Of a stretch of DNA of 64,000 nucleotides, positions 17,642 to 28,163 are shown in pieces. Under the pieces are notes generated by a model. It saw only the letters and a list, made by a program, of their open reading frames with translations. It made no database searches and was not told the DNA's origin. Numbering within the stretch: the first letter of the stretch is position 1; every line of letters begins with the position of its first letter. The DNA lies in NCBI GenBank assembly GCA_011389935.1, contig JAABTJ010000004.1, positions 62,001 through 126,000 of the forward strand, in the 5' to 3' direction. This DNA is from Desulfobacteraceae bacterium. Its GTDB lineage: Bacteria > Desulfobacterota > Desulfobacteria > Desulfobacterales > Desulfosalsimonadaceae. The position numbers were made by a program, and so were the translations under genes.

Positions 17642-18399
17642 AAAACAGGCCTTATCTTTTCATACAGCCGCATGAGGTTGTTTGCTAAGATGTCCGCTTT
17701 TATATCATCGCTGACTTTCAACCGGTTGATTTTCGCGAGTTCGGCCGATGGATGGCCAAAGGGAAAATCGGAGCCGAACAAAAGCCGCTCGTGCCCGTAG
17801 TGTTCTATATAATGCATGATTTCCGACGGTAATGCAAGCGCCGTGTCGGCCCAGACGTCCGGTTTTTCCCACAGACCTTCAGATACGATACGGCGGTAGC
17901 CGCCGTTGAGCATGCCCATGTGCGGGAGGATCACCCTGATTCCGGGCGTTGTTTCGTTGACAAACCGGATCGTGTTGGCCAGTTCCTCTTCAAGCACTAC
18001 CGGCAGGTTTTTTTCCCGGATGGTTGCAATGGCCGCCGTGCAGGCGGGATCATCATAATTGTAGCGCGGTTCGTTCTCGTGCCGGTGCCATTTGATGCCG
18101 AAGTGCCAGGGGGTGATTTGCCGGACGGCAAAATCATTCCACAAAAACAGATAAGGAAAGACCTCAATGTCACGATCCTGGAGGGTAAGCAGATATTCAT
18201 TGGCTGCCTGACGCCGCCTGCGCCATGACGTTGTATCCGTGAAAAAGGGATCGTTCCGCTCATAAATTTCCAGTACCGGCGGGAACATGGCCGCCCCTTG
18301 AATGGGGCTGCCCCGGATGGCCAGCAGGTAGTCTTCAAAGGCCTGGGGCGGGTATTTGTCCTGGATGCCGCAATGCACGTGGGAATCGAAGATTCTCAT
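17638..18399 (-). CDS. Amidohydrolase-superfamily (TIM-barrel) protein
   Basis: Translation from ATG 18399 gives 253 residues starting MRIFDSHVHCG, the canonical HxH metal motif of the amidohydrolase-2 family; GGTGA upstream supports it over the frame start at 18450. Further marks are the His of ILPHMGML and the Asp of LLFGSDFPFGHPSAEL near the end. Members decarboxylate or hydrolyse aromatic and other organic acids; the substrate here is unknown. It is the first gene of a two-gene unit with the sensor kinase (ATGA overlap), an uncommon pairing. The 268 bases between it and recD2 hold no recognisable gene. Confidence 0.75.
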   Translation of the reverse strand: MRIFDSHVHCGIQDKYPPQAFEDYLLAIRGSPIQGAAMFPPVLEIYERNDPFFTDTTSWRRRRQAANEYLLTLQDRDIEVFPYLFLWNDFAVRQITPWHFGIKWHRHENEPRYNYDDPACTAAIATIREKNLPVVLEEELANTIRFVNETTPGIRVILPHMGMLNGGYRRIVSEGLWEKPDVWADTALALPSEIMHYIEHYGHERLLFGSDFPFGHPSAELAKINRLKVSDDIKADILANNLMRLYEKIRPVL

Positions 18400-18667
18400 T
18401 GCTTTCACCTTTTTGCCATGTATCCTGCCAGATTTTACAATGCCTTTCAATTATAAATCCACACCATTATAAATCCACACCATAAATCGTTTTCACGAAG
18501 GTGGCGTCTCCCCGGAAGCCGTATTGCCGGGGGCGAACATTTTCGCTATATTTTTCCGGGAGATCGGCCTTGATGAGGATGAATACGCTTCGCGTATCGG
18601 AAAAGCTTTCCTGGAAGGATTTCCGGAACACTCGGTGGGTGAGACGTTGCTGCGGGCTCCGGTCAGG

Positions 18668-21142
18668 TCATGCGCTGCGCAGCAGTTCCCGGAGCGCCGT
18701 CTGGCGGAGGCTGGTGTCCTCGTTTTTGACGGCCATGGCCAGCGCCCTGCGAGTACCGACGAAGACAGCCAGTCTTTTTGCCCTTGTGAGGCCTGTGTAC
18801 ACCAGGTTGCGGTACAGCATCTTGAAGTGCTGGCTCAGCAGCGGGATGATCACCGCCTCGAATTCGCTACCCTGGGATTTGTGAATCGTGACGGCATAGG
18901 CCAGTTCGAGCTCCAGCAGGTTCTCCCGCTGGTAAAGGACCCGCCGGCCGTCCGGAAAAAAGGATACCGCGCATGTCATCTGGCCGGTTTCGATCCGGGT
19001 GATCACGCCGATGTCGCCGTTGAAAACATTGAGTTCGTAATTGTTCCTGCGGTGAATGACCCGGTCCCCCTCCCGGAACGTTTTCTCCCCCACGCTGAGC
19101 TGTCTTTTCCCGGAATTCGGCGGATTGGCGCTCTCCTGGATCCGCCGGTTCAGGTTCAACGTGCCGAGGGACCCCCGTGTCATGGGCGAAAGAATCTGGA
19201 TTTCGCAGCGTTTACCGTAATATTTAGGGATCCATTCCAGGTAGAGCCGCAATACGACGTCGACGGCGGATAGCCCGTAATGGAGGCTGGACCAGGGATG
19301 GATTTTTTTAAGAATGGACCGCAATTCTTCGACCCTGGATTGGGCGCGGTAAAGGTCTTCCAACTTTACGTGGGCGAATTTTTTCGGGATGACAATTTCG
19401 GTATCATAGGCAGGCAGGGCTTCATTGGCGCGGAATTCATACAATTGTGATTCATCGTCAAAATGGTGCCCCGTTTCCCCTGCCCGGGCGTGCAAGACCC
19501 GTTTCACCTTTCCGATAAAATTGATTTGTTCTCCTGTGGCCTCGTCTGAATCGATAAACAGGCAGTCGTTTTTTTGCCGCCATATTCCGGGCTTGTGAAA
19601 GGGGGAGTCGATTTTCGGGATCTCTCCCCGGTTGATCCGGTGCGCACATTGGATGATCAGGGACGCCTCGGCCTGCCGGAAAACGGTGGTCAGCCGGAAG
19701 CAGTCAACGCTTCCGGAGGTAATGATATCCTTCAAGACATTGCCGGGACCGACCGAGGGAAGCTGGTCGGCATCTCCGATAAACAGCATTTGGCAATCGC
19801 CTGGAACGGCGTCCAGTAAAGCGGCGCTCAGGCTGATATCGAGCATGGAGCATTCGTCAACGATCAGGAAGTCGGCATCCAGTGGCGAATCCTTGTTTTT
19901 TTTGAATTTTCCGGCCTGCCACTGGAGAAGCCGGTGAATGGTTTTGGCCTTTTTCCCGATAACGTCCGTCATTCGCTGGGCCGCCCTGCCGGTAGGTGCG
20001 GCGAGCAGCACTTTTTTCCCCATTGCTTCCAGCAGCTTTACAAGTACGCGGGTGGCGGTGGTTTTTCCGCATCCCGGCCCGCCGGTGAGCACGGAAAAGC
20101 CCCGGCCGACGATGTTCTTAATCGCCTCGGCCTGCTGCGGGCTCAGGGCCAGACGGTTGGCCCGGCAGTGTTTTTCCAGCCATTGTTCGATGCGGTGGGG
20201 GTCAACGGCGACGGGGCAGCTCATATGCCTGATTTTTTCAGCGACCAGGATTTCGTCGTAGTAAAGGGGCTTCGAATAGTAGCAGGCGGCATACGTGCCG
20301 TCCGGCAGTGCCAGCGTTCGAACCTTGAGAAGGTTTTCCGTTTCCATGACATTCAGGATACGGGTCAGCCGGTCGCTGATATCCAATTGCAGCAATTCTT
20401 TGACCTGCTCTCCGATCTGCGCCATGGTCAGATAACAGTGGCCGAACTGCCGGCCAGCGCCCAGGACATGCCGGATCCCTGCCATTATCCGGTGGTCGCT
20501 GGCGGCGTCGAGCCCCATGCTTAGCGCAACCCTGTCCGCCGATAAAAAACCGATGCCGTAAAAATCATCGGCCAGGCGATACGGGTTGGCCATGACCGTT
20601 TCAATGGCATCATCACCGTAATGCTTGTAGATGCGAACGGCAAAAAGGGTGCTGATGCCGTGGGACTGGAGAAACATCATGATATTTCGGATGGCGCGGT
20701 GTTCGGCCCAGGCGCTGCTTATGGTTTTGCGCTTTTTTTCCGCAATGCCGGGGACGTCCGTCAGCTTTTCAATGTTATTTTCAAACACTTCCAAGGTCTT
20801 GTCCTCGAAGTGGCGGACGATTTTTCTGGCGGTCTTGGGCCCCACGCCCCGTATCAGGCCGGATCCGAGATATTTTTCCAGGGCCGCGGCGGTAGCCGGT
20901 TGTTTTTCGACGGCGGACACGGCATTGAACTGCCGCCCGTGTTTGGAATGATGCGTCCACGTGCCGGAAAATTCCATGGTGGCGCCGGCAAATACCCTTA
21001 TCTGGTGGACGATGACGGTTTCCTGCCGTCCTGGATTGCCCATGGCGTGGACGCGCAGCACACTGTAACCACTTTCTTCGTTGTGGTAGGTGACGCGGTC
21101 AACGATTCCCCAGATGGTTTCGTTTTTTGCCTGCTGCTGCAT
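18668..21142 (-). CDS. recD2: RecD2-type ATP-dependent DNA helicase
   Basis: An 824-residue SF1B helicase. The N-terminal OB-like region (IWGIVDRVTYHNEESGYSVLRV) and helix-hairpin-helix region (GLIRGVGPKTARKIV) are specific to RecD2. Motor motifs follow: Walker A GGPGCGKTTATR near 350, LLAAPTGRAAQRM, DECSMLD, GDADQLPSVGPGNVL, and motif VI YTLTRAK-like (VYTGLTRAKRLAVFVGT). A stretch of about 110 residues between the VFRQAEAS motif and GDRVIHRRNNYE is longer than usual. RecD2 works without RecBC and is linked to replication-fork repair. It is downstream of parC and a DUF3786 gene. Confidence 0.93.
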   Translation of the reverse strand: MQQQAKNETIWGIVDRVTYHNEESGYSVLRVHAMGNPGRQETVIVHQIRVFAGATMEFSGTWTHHSKHGRQFNAVSAVEKQPATAAALEKYLGSGLIRGVGPKTARKIVRHFEDKTLEVFENNIEKLTDVPGIAEKKRKTISSAWAEHRAIRNIMMFLQSHGISTLFAVRIYKHYGDDAIETVMANPYRLADDFYGIGFLSADRVALSMGLDAASDHRIMAGIRHVLGAGRQFGHCYLTMAQIGEQVKELLQLDISDRLTRILNVMETENLLKVRTLALPDGTYAACYYSKPLYYDEILVAEKIRHMSCPVAVDPHRIEQWLEKHCRANRLALSPQQAEAIKNIVGRGFSVLTGGPGCGKTTATRVLVKLLEAMGKKVLLAAPTGRAAQRMTDVIGKKAKTIHRLLQWQAGKFKKNKDSPLDADFLIVDECSMLDISLSAALLDAVPGDCQMLFIGDADQLPSVGPGNVLKDIITSGSVDCFRLTTVFRQAEASLIIQCAHRINRGEIPKIDSPFHKPGIWRQKNDCLFIDSDEATGEQINFIGKVKRVLHARAGETGHHFDDESQLYEFRANEALPAYDTEIVIPKKFAHVKLEDLYRAQSRVEELRSILKKIHPWSSLHYGLSAVDVVLRLYLEWIPKYYGKRCEIQILSPMTRGSLGTLNLNRRIQESANPPNSGKRQLSVGEKTFREGDRVIHRRNNYELNVFNGDIGVITRIETGQMTCAVSFFPDGRRVLYQRENLLELELAYAVTIHKSQGSEFEAVIIPLLSQHFKMLYRNLVYTGLTRAKRLAVFVGTRRALAMAVKNEDTSLRQTALRELLRSA

Positions 21143-21164
21143 AGTGGCGTCGTATTATGAATGG

Positions 21165-21815
21165 TCAGTCGGCAATGGCCGTGCCCGTTACCAGGGCGTG
21201 GGAAACACGCTTGACAAGACCCCAGATGGCGTCTGCGGCAAAATGGTGTTCAATGGTCCGGTCAAAGCAGACCGTGACGCTGGGTTCAAAATCCTCATCC
21301 CCTTCCCAGAGCAGATAATACAGCGGGACGCGGGGGAGGGCAGGAAGGCGGTAGGACACGTCGGCATGCGGTTCACGGGTGCCGCCGAGGGCTTCTGCGG
21401 CAGCCGCGAATCCTTCCGGATCGTGGCCGAAGGCTTCGATAACGCCGGCGACATCCAGGCCGTGGATGCCCGTGAAAAAATGCCCTTCCCGGAGCTCCTT
21501 TGCGGCTGCCATCCGGTTTTCCGGCGTCACATCAACCGCATTTCTCAGGTACACGAGCACGACAAGGCCAAGCAGGGGATCATCCAGTATTTGCGCCGTA
21601 TCTTCCGACGGCTTGCGGAGGCAGCGGTTCGCCGTATCCACGATGACCTGCCGGTTTAAAAATGAAAGCCGGTATCCGTATTCCGGATCCATTTCAGCCT
21701 TGCTCCTGCGGCAGACCTCTTCTGGATCCATTTCTGCCAGATCCTCCCAGTGGGACCCCGGAATGGTAAGAGGAGAGAGATCCCCCGGCGTTGAACGGTA
21801 CCCTTTCGGACTCAT
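21165..21815 (-). CDS. DUF3786 family protein
   Basis: A 216-residue soluble protein. The family pattern is visible in GHFFTGIHGLDVAGVIEAFG and, towards the end, RLPALPRVPLYYLLWEGDEDFEPSVTVCFDRTIEHHF (the LPRxPxxxLLWxGDEEF core). Function is not established; members occur in anaerobes with corrinoid and Fe-S metabolism. It lies between parC and recD2 with gaps of about 20 bases on each side and is probably cotranscribed. A second member with an added Fe-S domain is at 26262. Confidence 0.78.
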   Translation of the reverse strand: MSPKGYRSTPGDLSPLTIPGSHWEDLAEMDPEEVCRRSKAEMDPEYGYRLSFLNRQVIVDTANRCLRKPSEDTAQILDDPLLGLVVLVYLRNAVDVTPENRMAAAKELREGHFFTGIHGLDVAGVIEAFGHDPEGFAAAAEALGGTREPHADVSYRLPALPRVPLYYLLWEGDEDFEPSVTVCFDRTIEHHFAADAIWGLVKRVSHALVTGTAIAD

Positions 21816-21836
21816 AAATATCCTTTTTGACGGTTG

Positions 21837-24140
21837 CTATGGTGCTGGTTCCGGTTCGTTTTCCCCGGCGTCCGCCTCCTGTACCACCGGTTTCGGCTTT
21901 TCCACCGCAACCAAATCCACATTCTGAAAGCCCCTGGGAAGTTTTTTCCCCCGCTGCCCCCGGGACCCCAAGAAATTGGCGATGTTTCCGAATACCAGCC
22001 GGAAATGCCGCCTCCCGGCATACAGGGTCAATGCCCCCTTGTCCGGAAGCAGCGCCAGATGCTTCAAAAAATCCCTGCCGGCGGCAAAGTCACCGGTTTT
22101 GATATGGATGATCTTGTTTCCTTTCCCTTTTTGCAGCTCCGGCATTTCCGGCAGGGGAAACATCAGCATCCGCCCCTCTGCCGTAATGGCGACCACGAAG
22201 AAATCAGCAGCGGATCCGGTAACGTGCAGCGGAGGGAAGGGCTGCGCCTCGCCGGGCAGGGAAAGAAGCGCTTTTCCCTTCTGGTTGCGCGTATACAGAT
22301 GTTCTATTTGCGTGACAAATCCATATCCGGCATTGCTTGCGATAACGAGCTTTTGTTTCGGGGCTCCCATGAGAACGGAGATGAACCGGGATTGGGGCGG
22401 GTTTTTAAAAAAACCGGTAAGGGGGGTGCCGTGGCTGCGGGCGGAAGGCAGACCATTGACGGGGATTGCGTAGCTTCTCCCGGTGGAGTCCATGAAAATA
22501 GCGGACTGGTTGCTCCGGCCGCATGCTGAAACCAGAAAGCCGTCCCCGGATTTATAGCTCAACTCTTCCGGATTGACCTCGTACCCTTTTGCCATCCGTA
22601 CCCACCCCTGCTGCGACAGAATGACCGTCACCGGTTCGATGGGCGCAAGATCAACGCTTGATATCGCCTTTGCGTCACTGCGCGTGGCAATCACTGTCCG
22701 GCGTGGATCGCCGTATTTTCTGGCATCCGCCTGGAGCTCTTTTTTAACCAGCGCTTTCATCCGCGCATCCGAGCCCAGTGTTTTTTCGATAGCGGCGCGC
22801 TCTTTCTCAAGGCCCTGCTTTTCCGCCGCCAATTTTGCTTCCTCGAGCTTGGCAAGATTTCTGAGCCGCAGCTGCAGGATGGCTTCAGCCTGGATGTCGC
22901 TCAATTGAAATTCCTGTTCAAGCACAGGCTTCGGCTGGTCGTTTTCCCGGATAATCCGGATGACCCGGTCGATGTTCAAATAGGCCGTATGCAGCCCCTC
23001 CAGGATATGGAGGCGGTTGATGACTTCCGCGAGCCGGTGCTTCAGCCTGTTTTGCACGGTTTCAATGCGAAAGGCGAGCCATTCGGAAAGAATTTCGGCA
23101 ATGTTTTTGACGCCCGGTCGCCGGTCCGTGCCGATCATGTTGAGGTTGACGCGGCACGTGCGCTCCAGGTCCGTGGTAGCAAAAAGGTGAAGCATGAGGG
23201 CTTCGCGGTCTACGCGGCGGGATGCGGGGGTGATGACGATGCGGACGGGTTCGTCTTGATCCGATTCGTCACGGATGTCGCTTACCATGGGGAGTTTCTT
23301 TCGCTCGATCTGCAGCGCGACCTGCTCCATGATTTTCGCCGGGGAGACCTGGTGGGGCACCTGGTTGATGACGATGTCGCCGTTTTCCTCGCTCCATGCG
23401 GCGCGCAGGCGCAGTGATCCGTATCCCGTGCGGTAGATCTCTTCGATTTCCTCCTTTCCAGAGATAATCTCGGCGCCGCCCGGGTAATCCGGCCCTTTGA
23501 TGAATCGGCAAAGCGCTTCCGGACCGGCCCCCGGGTTGTCGATGAGATGGATTAGGGCGTCGACGACTTCCGCCGCGTTGTGTGGGGGGATGTCCGTTGC
23601 CATTCCCACGGCAATGCCCATGGTGCCGTTGAGCAGAATGTTTGGCAGCCGGGCGGGCAGTGTGGCCGGTTCCTTCAGGGTGCCGTCGAAATTGGGGATC
23701 CATTCCACCGTCCCCATACCCAGTTCGGACAGGAAAACATCGGCAAAAAAGGAAAGCCGTGATTCCGTGTAGCGCATGGCTGCAAAGGATTTGGGGTCGT
23801 CTGCGCAGCCGAAGTTTCCCTGCCCGTCGATAAGCGGGTAGCGGTAGGAAAACGGCTGGGCCATCAATACCATGGCCTCGTAGCAGGCCGTATCCCCGTG
23901 GGGATGGAATTTTCCAAGCACGTCCCCCACGGTCCTAGCGGATTTCTTGTGTTTGGCGGTGCTCTTCAGCCCCAGCTCGGACATGGCGTACAACACACGC
24001 CGCTGCACCGGTTTCAGTCCGTCGCCGATAAAAGGCAGCGCCCGGTGCATGATAACGGTCATTGCATAATTGAGATACGCTTTTTCGCTGTATTCTTCAA
24101 TGGTAACGGATTCGAATCCGTTTGCGGCGATCGGTTTCAT
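21837..24140 (-). CDS. parC: DNA topoisomerase IV subunit A
   Basis: A 767-residue type IIA topoisomerase subunit that decatenates chromosomes with ParE. The N-terminal breakage domain is very close to E. coli Par[28 protein letters not shown], the catalytic Tyr124 in [11 protein letters not shown], and [20 protein letters not shown]. The quinolone-determining segment reads [10 protein letters not shown], with Thr at the position that is Ser80 in E. coli. The C-terminal domain is short and ends in an acidic, Pro-rich tail; it lacks the GyrA-box sequence QRRGG[RK]G, which favours ParC over GyrA, although QRGKKL is present. It overlaps parE by 4 bases. Confidence 0.93.
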   Translation of the reverse strand: MKPIAANGFESVTIEEYSEKAYLNYAMTVIMHRALPFIGDGLKPVQRRVLYAMSELGLKSTAKHKKSARTVGDVLGKFHPHGDTACYEAMVLMAQPFSYRYPLIDGQGNFGCADDPKSFAAMRYTESRLSFFADVFLSELGMGTVEWIPNFDGTLKEPATLPARLPNILLNGTMGIAVGMATDIPPHNAAEVVDALIHLIDNPGAGPEALCRFIKGPDYPGGAEIISGKEEIEEIYRTGYGSLRLRAAWSEENGDIVINQVPHQVSPAKIMEQVALQIERKKLPMVSDIRDESDQDEPVRIVITPASRRVDREALMLHLFATTDLERTCRVNLNMIGTDRRPGVKNIAEILSEWLAFRIETVQNRLKHRLAEVINRLHILEGLHTAYLNIDRVIRIIRENDQPKPVLEQEFQLSDIQAEAILQLRLRNLAKLEEAKLAAEKQGLEKERAAIEKTLGSDARMKALVKKELQADARKYGDPRRTVIATRSDAKAISSVDLAPIEPVTVILSQQGWVRMAKGYEVNPEELSYKSGDGFLVSACGRSNQSAIFMDSTGRSYAIPVNGLPSARSHGTPLTGFFKNPPQSRFISVLMGAPKQKLVIASNAGYGFVTQIEHLYTRNQKGKALLSLPGEAQPFPPLHVTGSAADFFVVAITAEGRMLMFPLPEMPELQKGKGNKIIHIKTGDFAAGRDFLKHLALLPDKGALTLYAGRRHFRLVFGNIANFLGSRGQRGKKLPRGFQNVDLVAVEKPKPVVQEADAGENEPEPAP

Positions 24141-26089
24141 ATATCGACCATGTTTCCTTTTTCTTCAAGCCAGCGCCTTCGGGCGGGGGCGTGTTTTTTC
24201 CCCAGCAGCATGTCCATGATGCCGTAGAGCCTTTCCGGATGGTCCATGTCAACGGTCAGGCGGGCCAGCCTTCGGGTATCCGGGTCCATGGTGGTTTCCC
24301 GCAGCTGCATGGGGTTCATTTCGCCGAGCCCTTTAAACAACTGCACTGCGGTTTTCTGGTTTTTTCTGGCATATTTTTTGATGATGGCGTTTTTTTCGGC
24401 GTCGTCGAGGGCATAGTAGACCTGCTTTCCGATATCGATCCGGTACAGCGGGGGGAGGGCCGCGTAAACCCTTCCGGCCATGACCAGGGGCTTGAAATGC
24501 TTGAGGAAAAGCGCGCACAGCAGGGTGGCGATGTGAAGGCCGTCTGAATCGGCATCGGTCATGATGATATTCTTGCCGTACCGGAGGCCGCTGATGTTCG
24601 GGGAGCCGGGTTCCATGCCCACGGCCACGGCAATGTCGCGGACCTCCTTTGAGGAGAAGATCGCGTCCGGTTCCACCTCCCAGGTGTTGAGAATTTTTCC
24701 CCGGAGCGGCAATATGGCCTGTGTCTGACGGTTCCTGGCCTGTTTGGCTGACCCCCCGGCGGAGTCGCCTTCCACCAGGAACAGTTCGCACTGCTCGAAA
24801 TCCTGGCTGACGCAATCGGCCAGCTTGCCGGGAAGGGTGGGTCCGGAAACCACCTTTTTTCTTGCCACCTTTTTGGATGCGCGGATGCGGTTGCGGGCAG
24901 AATCCACAGCAATTTCAGCGATTTTTTCGCCGATTTCCGGGTGCTGGTTCAACCAGAGGCTGAAGGCGTCTTTCACTACTGCCGATACGAAGACCCCGCA
25001 CTGCCGCGAGGAGAGCTTTTCCTTGGTCTGCCCTGAAAATCGCGGATCGACCATTTTAACGGACAATACGTAGGCGCAGTTTTCCCATATGTCGTCCGGG
25101 GCCAGTTTAATGCCCCTCGGCAGCAGCCGGCGAAGATCGCAGAATTCCCGCAGGGCGGTTAAAAGGCCCTGCCGGAAACCGGTGACATGGGTGCCGCCCT
25201 GGAGGGTGGGGATCAGGTTGACGTAACTTTCGGCCACACTGCCGCCGGATTCCGAAAACCATGCGCAGGCCCACGCCACCTGTTCTTCGGTTTCTTCGAT
25301 GCACCCGGTAAACGGTTTTTCAGGTACGGTTTCCAGGCCGTTCAGGCATACGGAAAGGTACTCGTCAAGGCCGGTGGTAAAATGCCATGTTTTTGTTTCG
25401 CCGGTATTGCGGTTGGTGAAGACGACTTCCAGCCCCGGGCACAACACCGCCTTGGCCCTGAGGTTGTGTGTCAGGCGGGACACGGAAAAGGCGGTGCTGT
25501 CGAAATACTGCGGATCGGGCCAGAACCGTATGGATGTGCCGGTTTTTTGCCTGCCCGCGGTGCCGGCGGGGGTAAGGTCCCGGACCTTGCGGCCGCCTTC
25601 AAAGGCAATCTCGTATTTTTCCCTGTTTCTGAATATTTCAATTTCCAGGCGGGCGGAAAGGGCATTGACAACGGATACGCCCACGCCGTGAAGACCGCCG
25701 GAAAAACGGTAATCCTTGTTGGAAAATTTTGCCCCGGCGTGCAGCCGGGTCATAATTACCTCCACGCCCGAGATTTTCTCGGTGGAATGCATGTCCACCG
25801 GCATGCCGCGCCCGTTGTCCGATACCTGCAGAGAGCCGTCCTCAAACAAGACAACCTCGATTTTTTTGGCATACCCGGCAATGGCTTCATCCACGCTGTT
25901 GTCAATGACCTCCTGGGCCATGTGGTTGGGGCGCTGTGTATCCGTATACATGCCCGGGCGGCGGCGTACGGGATCAAGTCCTTCCAGAACTTCCACGGAA
26001 TCCGCATTATAAGACGATGATCCCTGCAGGCTGGTTTTAAACAGTTCGTTTTCTTTCAATTCATCAACTCTTTCGGCAAGAACGCGCAA
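24137..26089 (-). CDS. parE: DNA topoisomerase IV subunit B
   Basis: A 650-residue GHKL ATPase subunit. [42 protein letters not shown] (catalytic Glu and Asn), [12 protein letters not shown] and [17 protein letters not shown] match ParE closely; the Toprim motifs [13 protein letters not shown] and MTDADSDG are intact. ATG 26089 adds about 28 residues before the conserved YNAD; no other start fits better. It overlaps parC by ATGA and is the upstream partner of the pair. The 172-base gap to the next gene upstream has no recognisable feature. Confidence 0.94.
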   Translation of the reverse strand: MRVLAERVDELKENELFKTSLQGSSSYNADSVEVLEGLDPVRRRPGMYTDTQRPNHMAQEVIDNSVDEAIAGYAKKIEVVLFEDGSLQVSDNGRGMPVDMHSTEKISGVEVIMTRLHAGAKFSNKDYRFSGGLHGVGVSVVNALSARLEIEIFRNREKYEIAFEGGRKVRDLTPAGTAGRQKTGTSIRFWPDPQYFDSTAFSVSRLTHNLRAKAVLCPGLEVVFTNRNTGETKTWHFTTGLDEYLSVCLNGLETVPEKPFTGCIEETEEQVAWACAWFSESGGSVAESYVNLIPTLQGGTHVTGFRQGLLTALREFCDLRRLLPRGIKLAPDDIWENCAYVLSVKMVDPRFSGQTKEKLSSRQCGVFVSAVVKDAFSLWLNQHPEIGEKIAEIAVDSARNRIRASKKVARKKVVSGPTLPGKLADCVSQDFEQCELFLVEGDSAGGSAKQARNRQTQAILPLRGKILNTWEVEPDAIFSSKEVRDIAVAVGMEPGSPNISGLRYGKNIIMTDADSDGLHIATLLCALFLKHFKPLVMAGRVYAALPPLYRIDIGKQVYYALDDAEKNAIIKKYARKNQKTAVQLFKGLGEMNPMQLRETTMDPDTRRLARLTVDMDHPERLYGIMDMLLGKKHAPARRRWLEEKGNMVDI

Positions 26090-26261
26090 TTCACGTTGAG
26101 GGGCAAAAAAATGAAGGCTTACGGATGAATGGACTTTATTATCATTTTACGCCATGGTTTTTCAAGATATCCTTTCAGAAAAATTTTACCGGCCCGATTT
26201 ACCAGGGAGGCTGCCGGCCATCGGGCTTCGCAAAGGCTTCCTTGCAATCCGTCCCTGTGTT

Positions 26262-27086
26262 TTATCCGGTTGACTGTCCGGACCGGATGCCGTGTTTCTG
26301 TGCGATCTTGCCGAACATGATCACCATTCCGGTCGTCATGTTGTAGAGGGCATCTATATCGAGATTCTCCCCGGCGGTTTCGTCGAAATAGATGTGCAGG
26401 CTCGAGTCGAGCCCGTCTTCCGGCATCCAGTAACATACGATAATCGGCACAAGGGGAAGCGGGTACAGAATCACCGCGACATCCGAATCAACCGGACCTT
26501 CGATGCGCTTCCCGTTGAATATCTCCAGCATGTCCCTGAAAAGATCCGGGTAGCTGTCGGCAATTTTTTTCAGGGGCTTTTCGCAGCGCTGCTGAAACAG
26601 GGAATACCGCTCCATGCCCCCCTTGAGCTCCCGAAACGATATCCAGTTGCCGGACAAGGCCTTCCCTTTGCCAAAGAGCACATAGTTGAGGACCGGCACG
26701 GCAAGCCATGGATTGACATGGATATCCGAGGAGAGCGTACCGTCCGCATGCACGGAAAAATCTTTTCCCATCACTTTCAGCGTCAGTTTTTTGCCGTCAT
26801 AGCGGGAAGCGTTGCGCCGGGCGGCTTCCGCCAGGTCAATGCCGGGAATTTTTTTCTTGAGATGTTCAACCGCATCGAGCATGTCTTCGTCTATGGTGTT
26901 GGGCTTTTCCGTTTCGCCGCCGTATTTTTGAAGCACTTCCGGTACCAGATGGGGACACCGGGCCAGGGGTTTCCTGTTTTTAAAAACCGCCACGGCAAAG
27001 GCCATGCAGGTTTTTTCGTTGCAGTCCCGGCAGTTGGTCTGGGGCAGCAGCTTGAAAATTTCCATTGGATTGTCGATGCGCGTCAT
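26262..27086 (-). CDS. Fe-S domain plus DUF3786 protein
   Basis: A 274-residue protein. The N-terminal NCRDCNEKTCMAFA followed by a Cys 18 residues later (ARCPHL) is the four-cysteine [4Fe-4S] motif seen in corrinoid iron-sulfur proteins and (Fe-S)-cluster domain proteins (C-x2-C-x4-C-x16-C). The rest is DUF3786: LTLKVMGKDFSVHADGTLSSDIH, FRELKGGMERYSLFQQRCEKPL and VPIIVCYWMPEDGLDSSLHIYFDETAGENLD. The role is unknown; a link to corrinoid or Fe-S assembly is a guess from the cluster motif. It starts 16 bases after the sirtuin stop and is probably in the same operon. Confidence 0.8.
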   Translation of the reverse strand: MTRIDNPMEIFKLLPQTNCRDCNEKTCMAFAVAVFKNRKPLARCPHLVPEVLQKYGGETEKPNTIDEDMLDAVEHLKKKIPGIDLAEAARRNASRYDGKKLTLKVMGKDFSVHADGTLSSDIHVNPWLAVPVLNYVLFGKGKALSGNWISFRELKGGMERYSLFQQRCEKPLKKIADSYPDLFRDMLEIFNGKRIEGPVDSDVAVILYPLPLVPIIVCYWMPEDGLDSSLHIYFDETAGENLDIDALYNMTTGMVIMFGKIAQKHGIRSGQSTG

Positions 27087-27102
27087 GAGATCGTAATCCT
27101 TC

Positions 27103-27918
27103 CTAATGCATCAGTTTTCTTATGGTGCTGATGATTTCTCCCATTGCTTCCCCCGCTTTCATGGGGATATATACGTCTGAAACCGCGGAAAATGCGTTTT
27201 CATTGGGATTGACCACGATGACCTTCGCCCCCGACTCCTTTGCATGAAAGGGGAGGTGCGCTGCGGGATATACCGTTCCCGAGGTGCCGATGGCCAGAAG
27301 CACGTCGCATCTTCTGGCGGCATCAAATGCCTGGGGAATATCTTTGACGGCTTCTCCGAACATGACCACGTCCGGGCGCGTAGGCGACAGGCAGAGCCGG
27401 CATGGCGGCAGCAGGGATGCAACGGCGTCAAGGGAGAAATCCTGCATCTGCTTGACTTTTTTCAATGTGTCCCGTATGAGCTGCTTTCTTTGCATCCTTT
27501 CCGTGTTTCTGCAGGAGAGGCAGCGGATCCGGAAACCGTTGCCGTGCACCTCGATTACATCCGTGTTGCCGGCCTCGATGTGCAGGTTGTCGATATTCTG
27601 GGTGATAACTGTTTGCAGGATGCCCATTCTTTCCAGTTCGCCCAGCGCAAGGTGGGCCGGGTTGGGTTCGGCTTTTTCAAAGGCTTCCAGCAGTTCGATG
27701 AAAAAGGGAAGGAGCTTGCCGGGATCGCGGGTCAAGGTGTTGAGCAATCCATCCGAGGTGCCCACTTCCGCCGGATTGAGTTTTTCCCACACGCCGCCCG
27801 GATCCCTGAATGTAGCGATGCCGCTTTCCGCTGAAATACCCGCTCCGCAGGAGGCCACGCTTCTTTTTGCGTTTGCCAGAATGTTTGCCGCTTTTTTGAT
27901 TTCCATCTCGGTATTCAT
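27103..27918 (-). CDS. Sirtuin: NAD-dependent protein deacylase
   Basis: From ATG 27918 (preceded by GGGGGGAGGGC) the protein has 271 residues. Family marks are GAGISAESGIATFRDPGGVWEK, TQNIDNLH, catalytic His in VIEVHGNGF, two zinc-binding pairs CLSC and CRLC, PDVVMFGEAV and GTSGTVYPAAHLP. It removes acyl groups from lysine using NAD; CobB in enterobacteria reactivates acetyl-CoA synthetase, so the prpE-like ligase in this window is a plausible target (inference). It is divergent from the MBL gene, and the 245-base region between them should contain both promoters, though none is clear to me. Confidence 0.9.
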   Translation of the reverse strand: MNTEMEIKKAANILANAKRSVASCGAGISAESGIATFRDPGGVWEKLNPAEVGTSDGLLNTLTRDPGKLLPFFIELLEAFEKAEPNPAHLALGELERMGILQTVITQNIDNLHIEAGNTDVIEVHGNGFRIRCLSCRNTERMQRKQLIRDTLKKVKQMQDFSLDAVASLLPPCRLCLSPTRPDVVMFGEAVKDIPQAFDAARRCDVLLAIGTSGTVYPAAHLPFHAKESGAKVIVVNPNENAFSAVSDVYIPMKAGEAMGEIISTIRKLMH

Positions 27919-28163
27919 GCCCTCCCCCCTGTGCTGATCTTCTGTTGAACCCTCAGGACAATGCGTCCATTCGGATGTTCGATCATGGTGCATTTGACCC
28001 GCTGCGCATTTTATGTAATTCTATATTTTACCGCAACGTTTTGCAACAATACAGTAGGCGCGTTCACTTTTGTTCAAAAACCGTTTTTCCGTTGCCGGTG
28101 GGCGCGCCGTTTCCGTGCGGGAAGCCGGAATATCAAAAACATCAGGATGCATTGGAAGCACAG

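Noticed and set aside
24095-24135. tRNA-like GGATTCGAATCC near the parC start
   Set aside because: It codes for the N-terminal residues of ParC (GFES) and has no cloverleaf around it.
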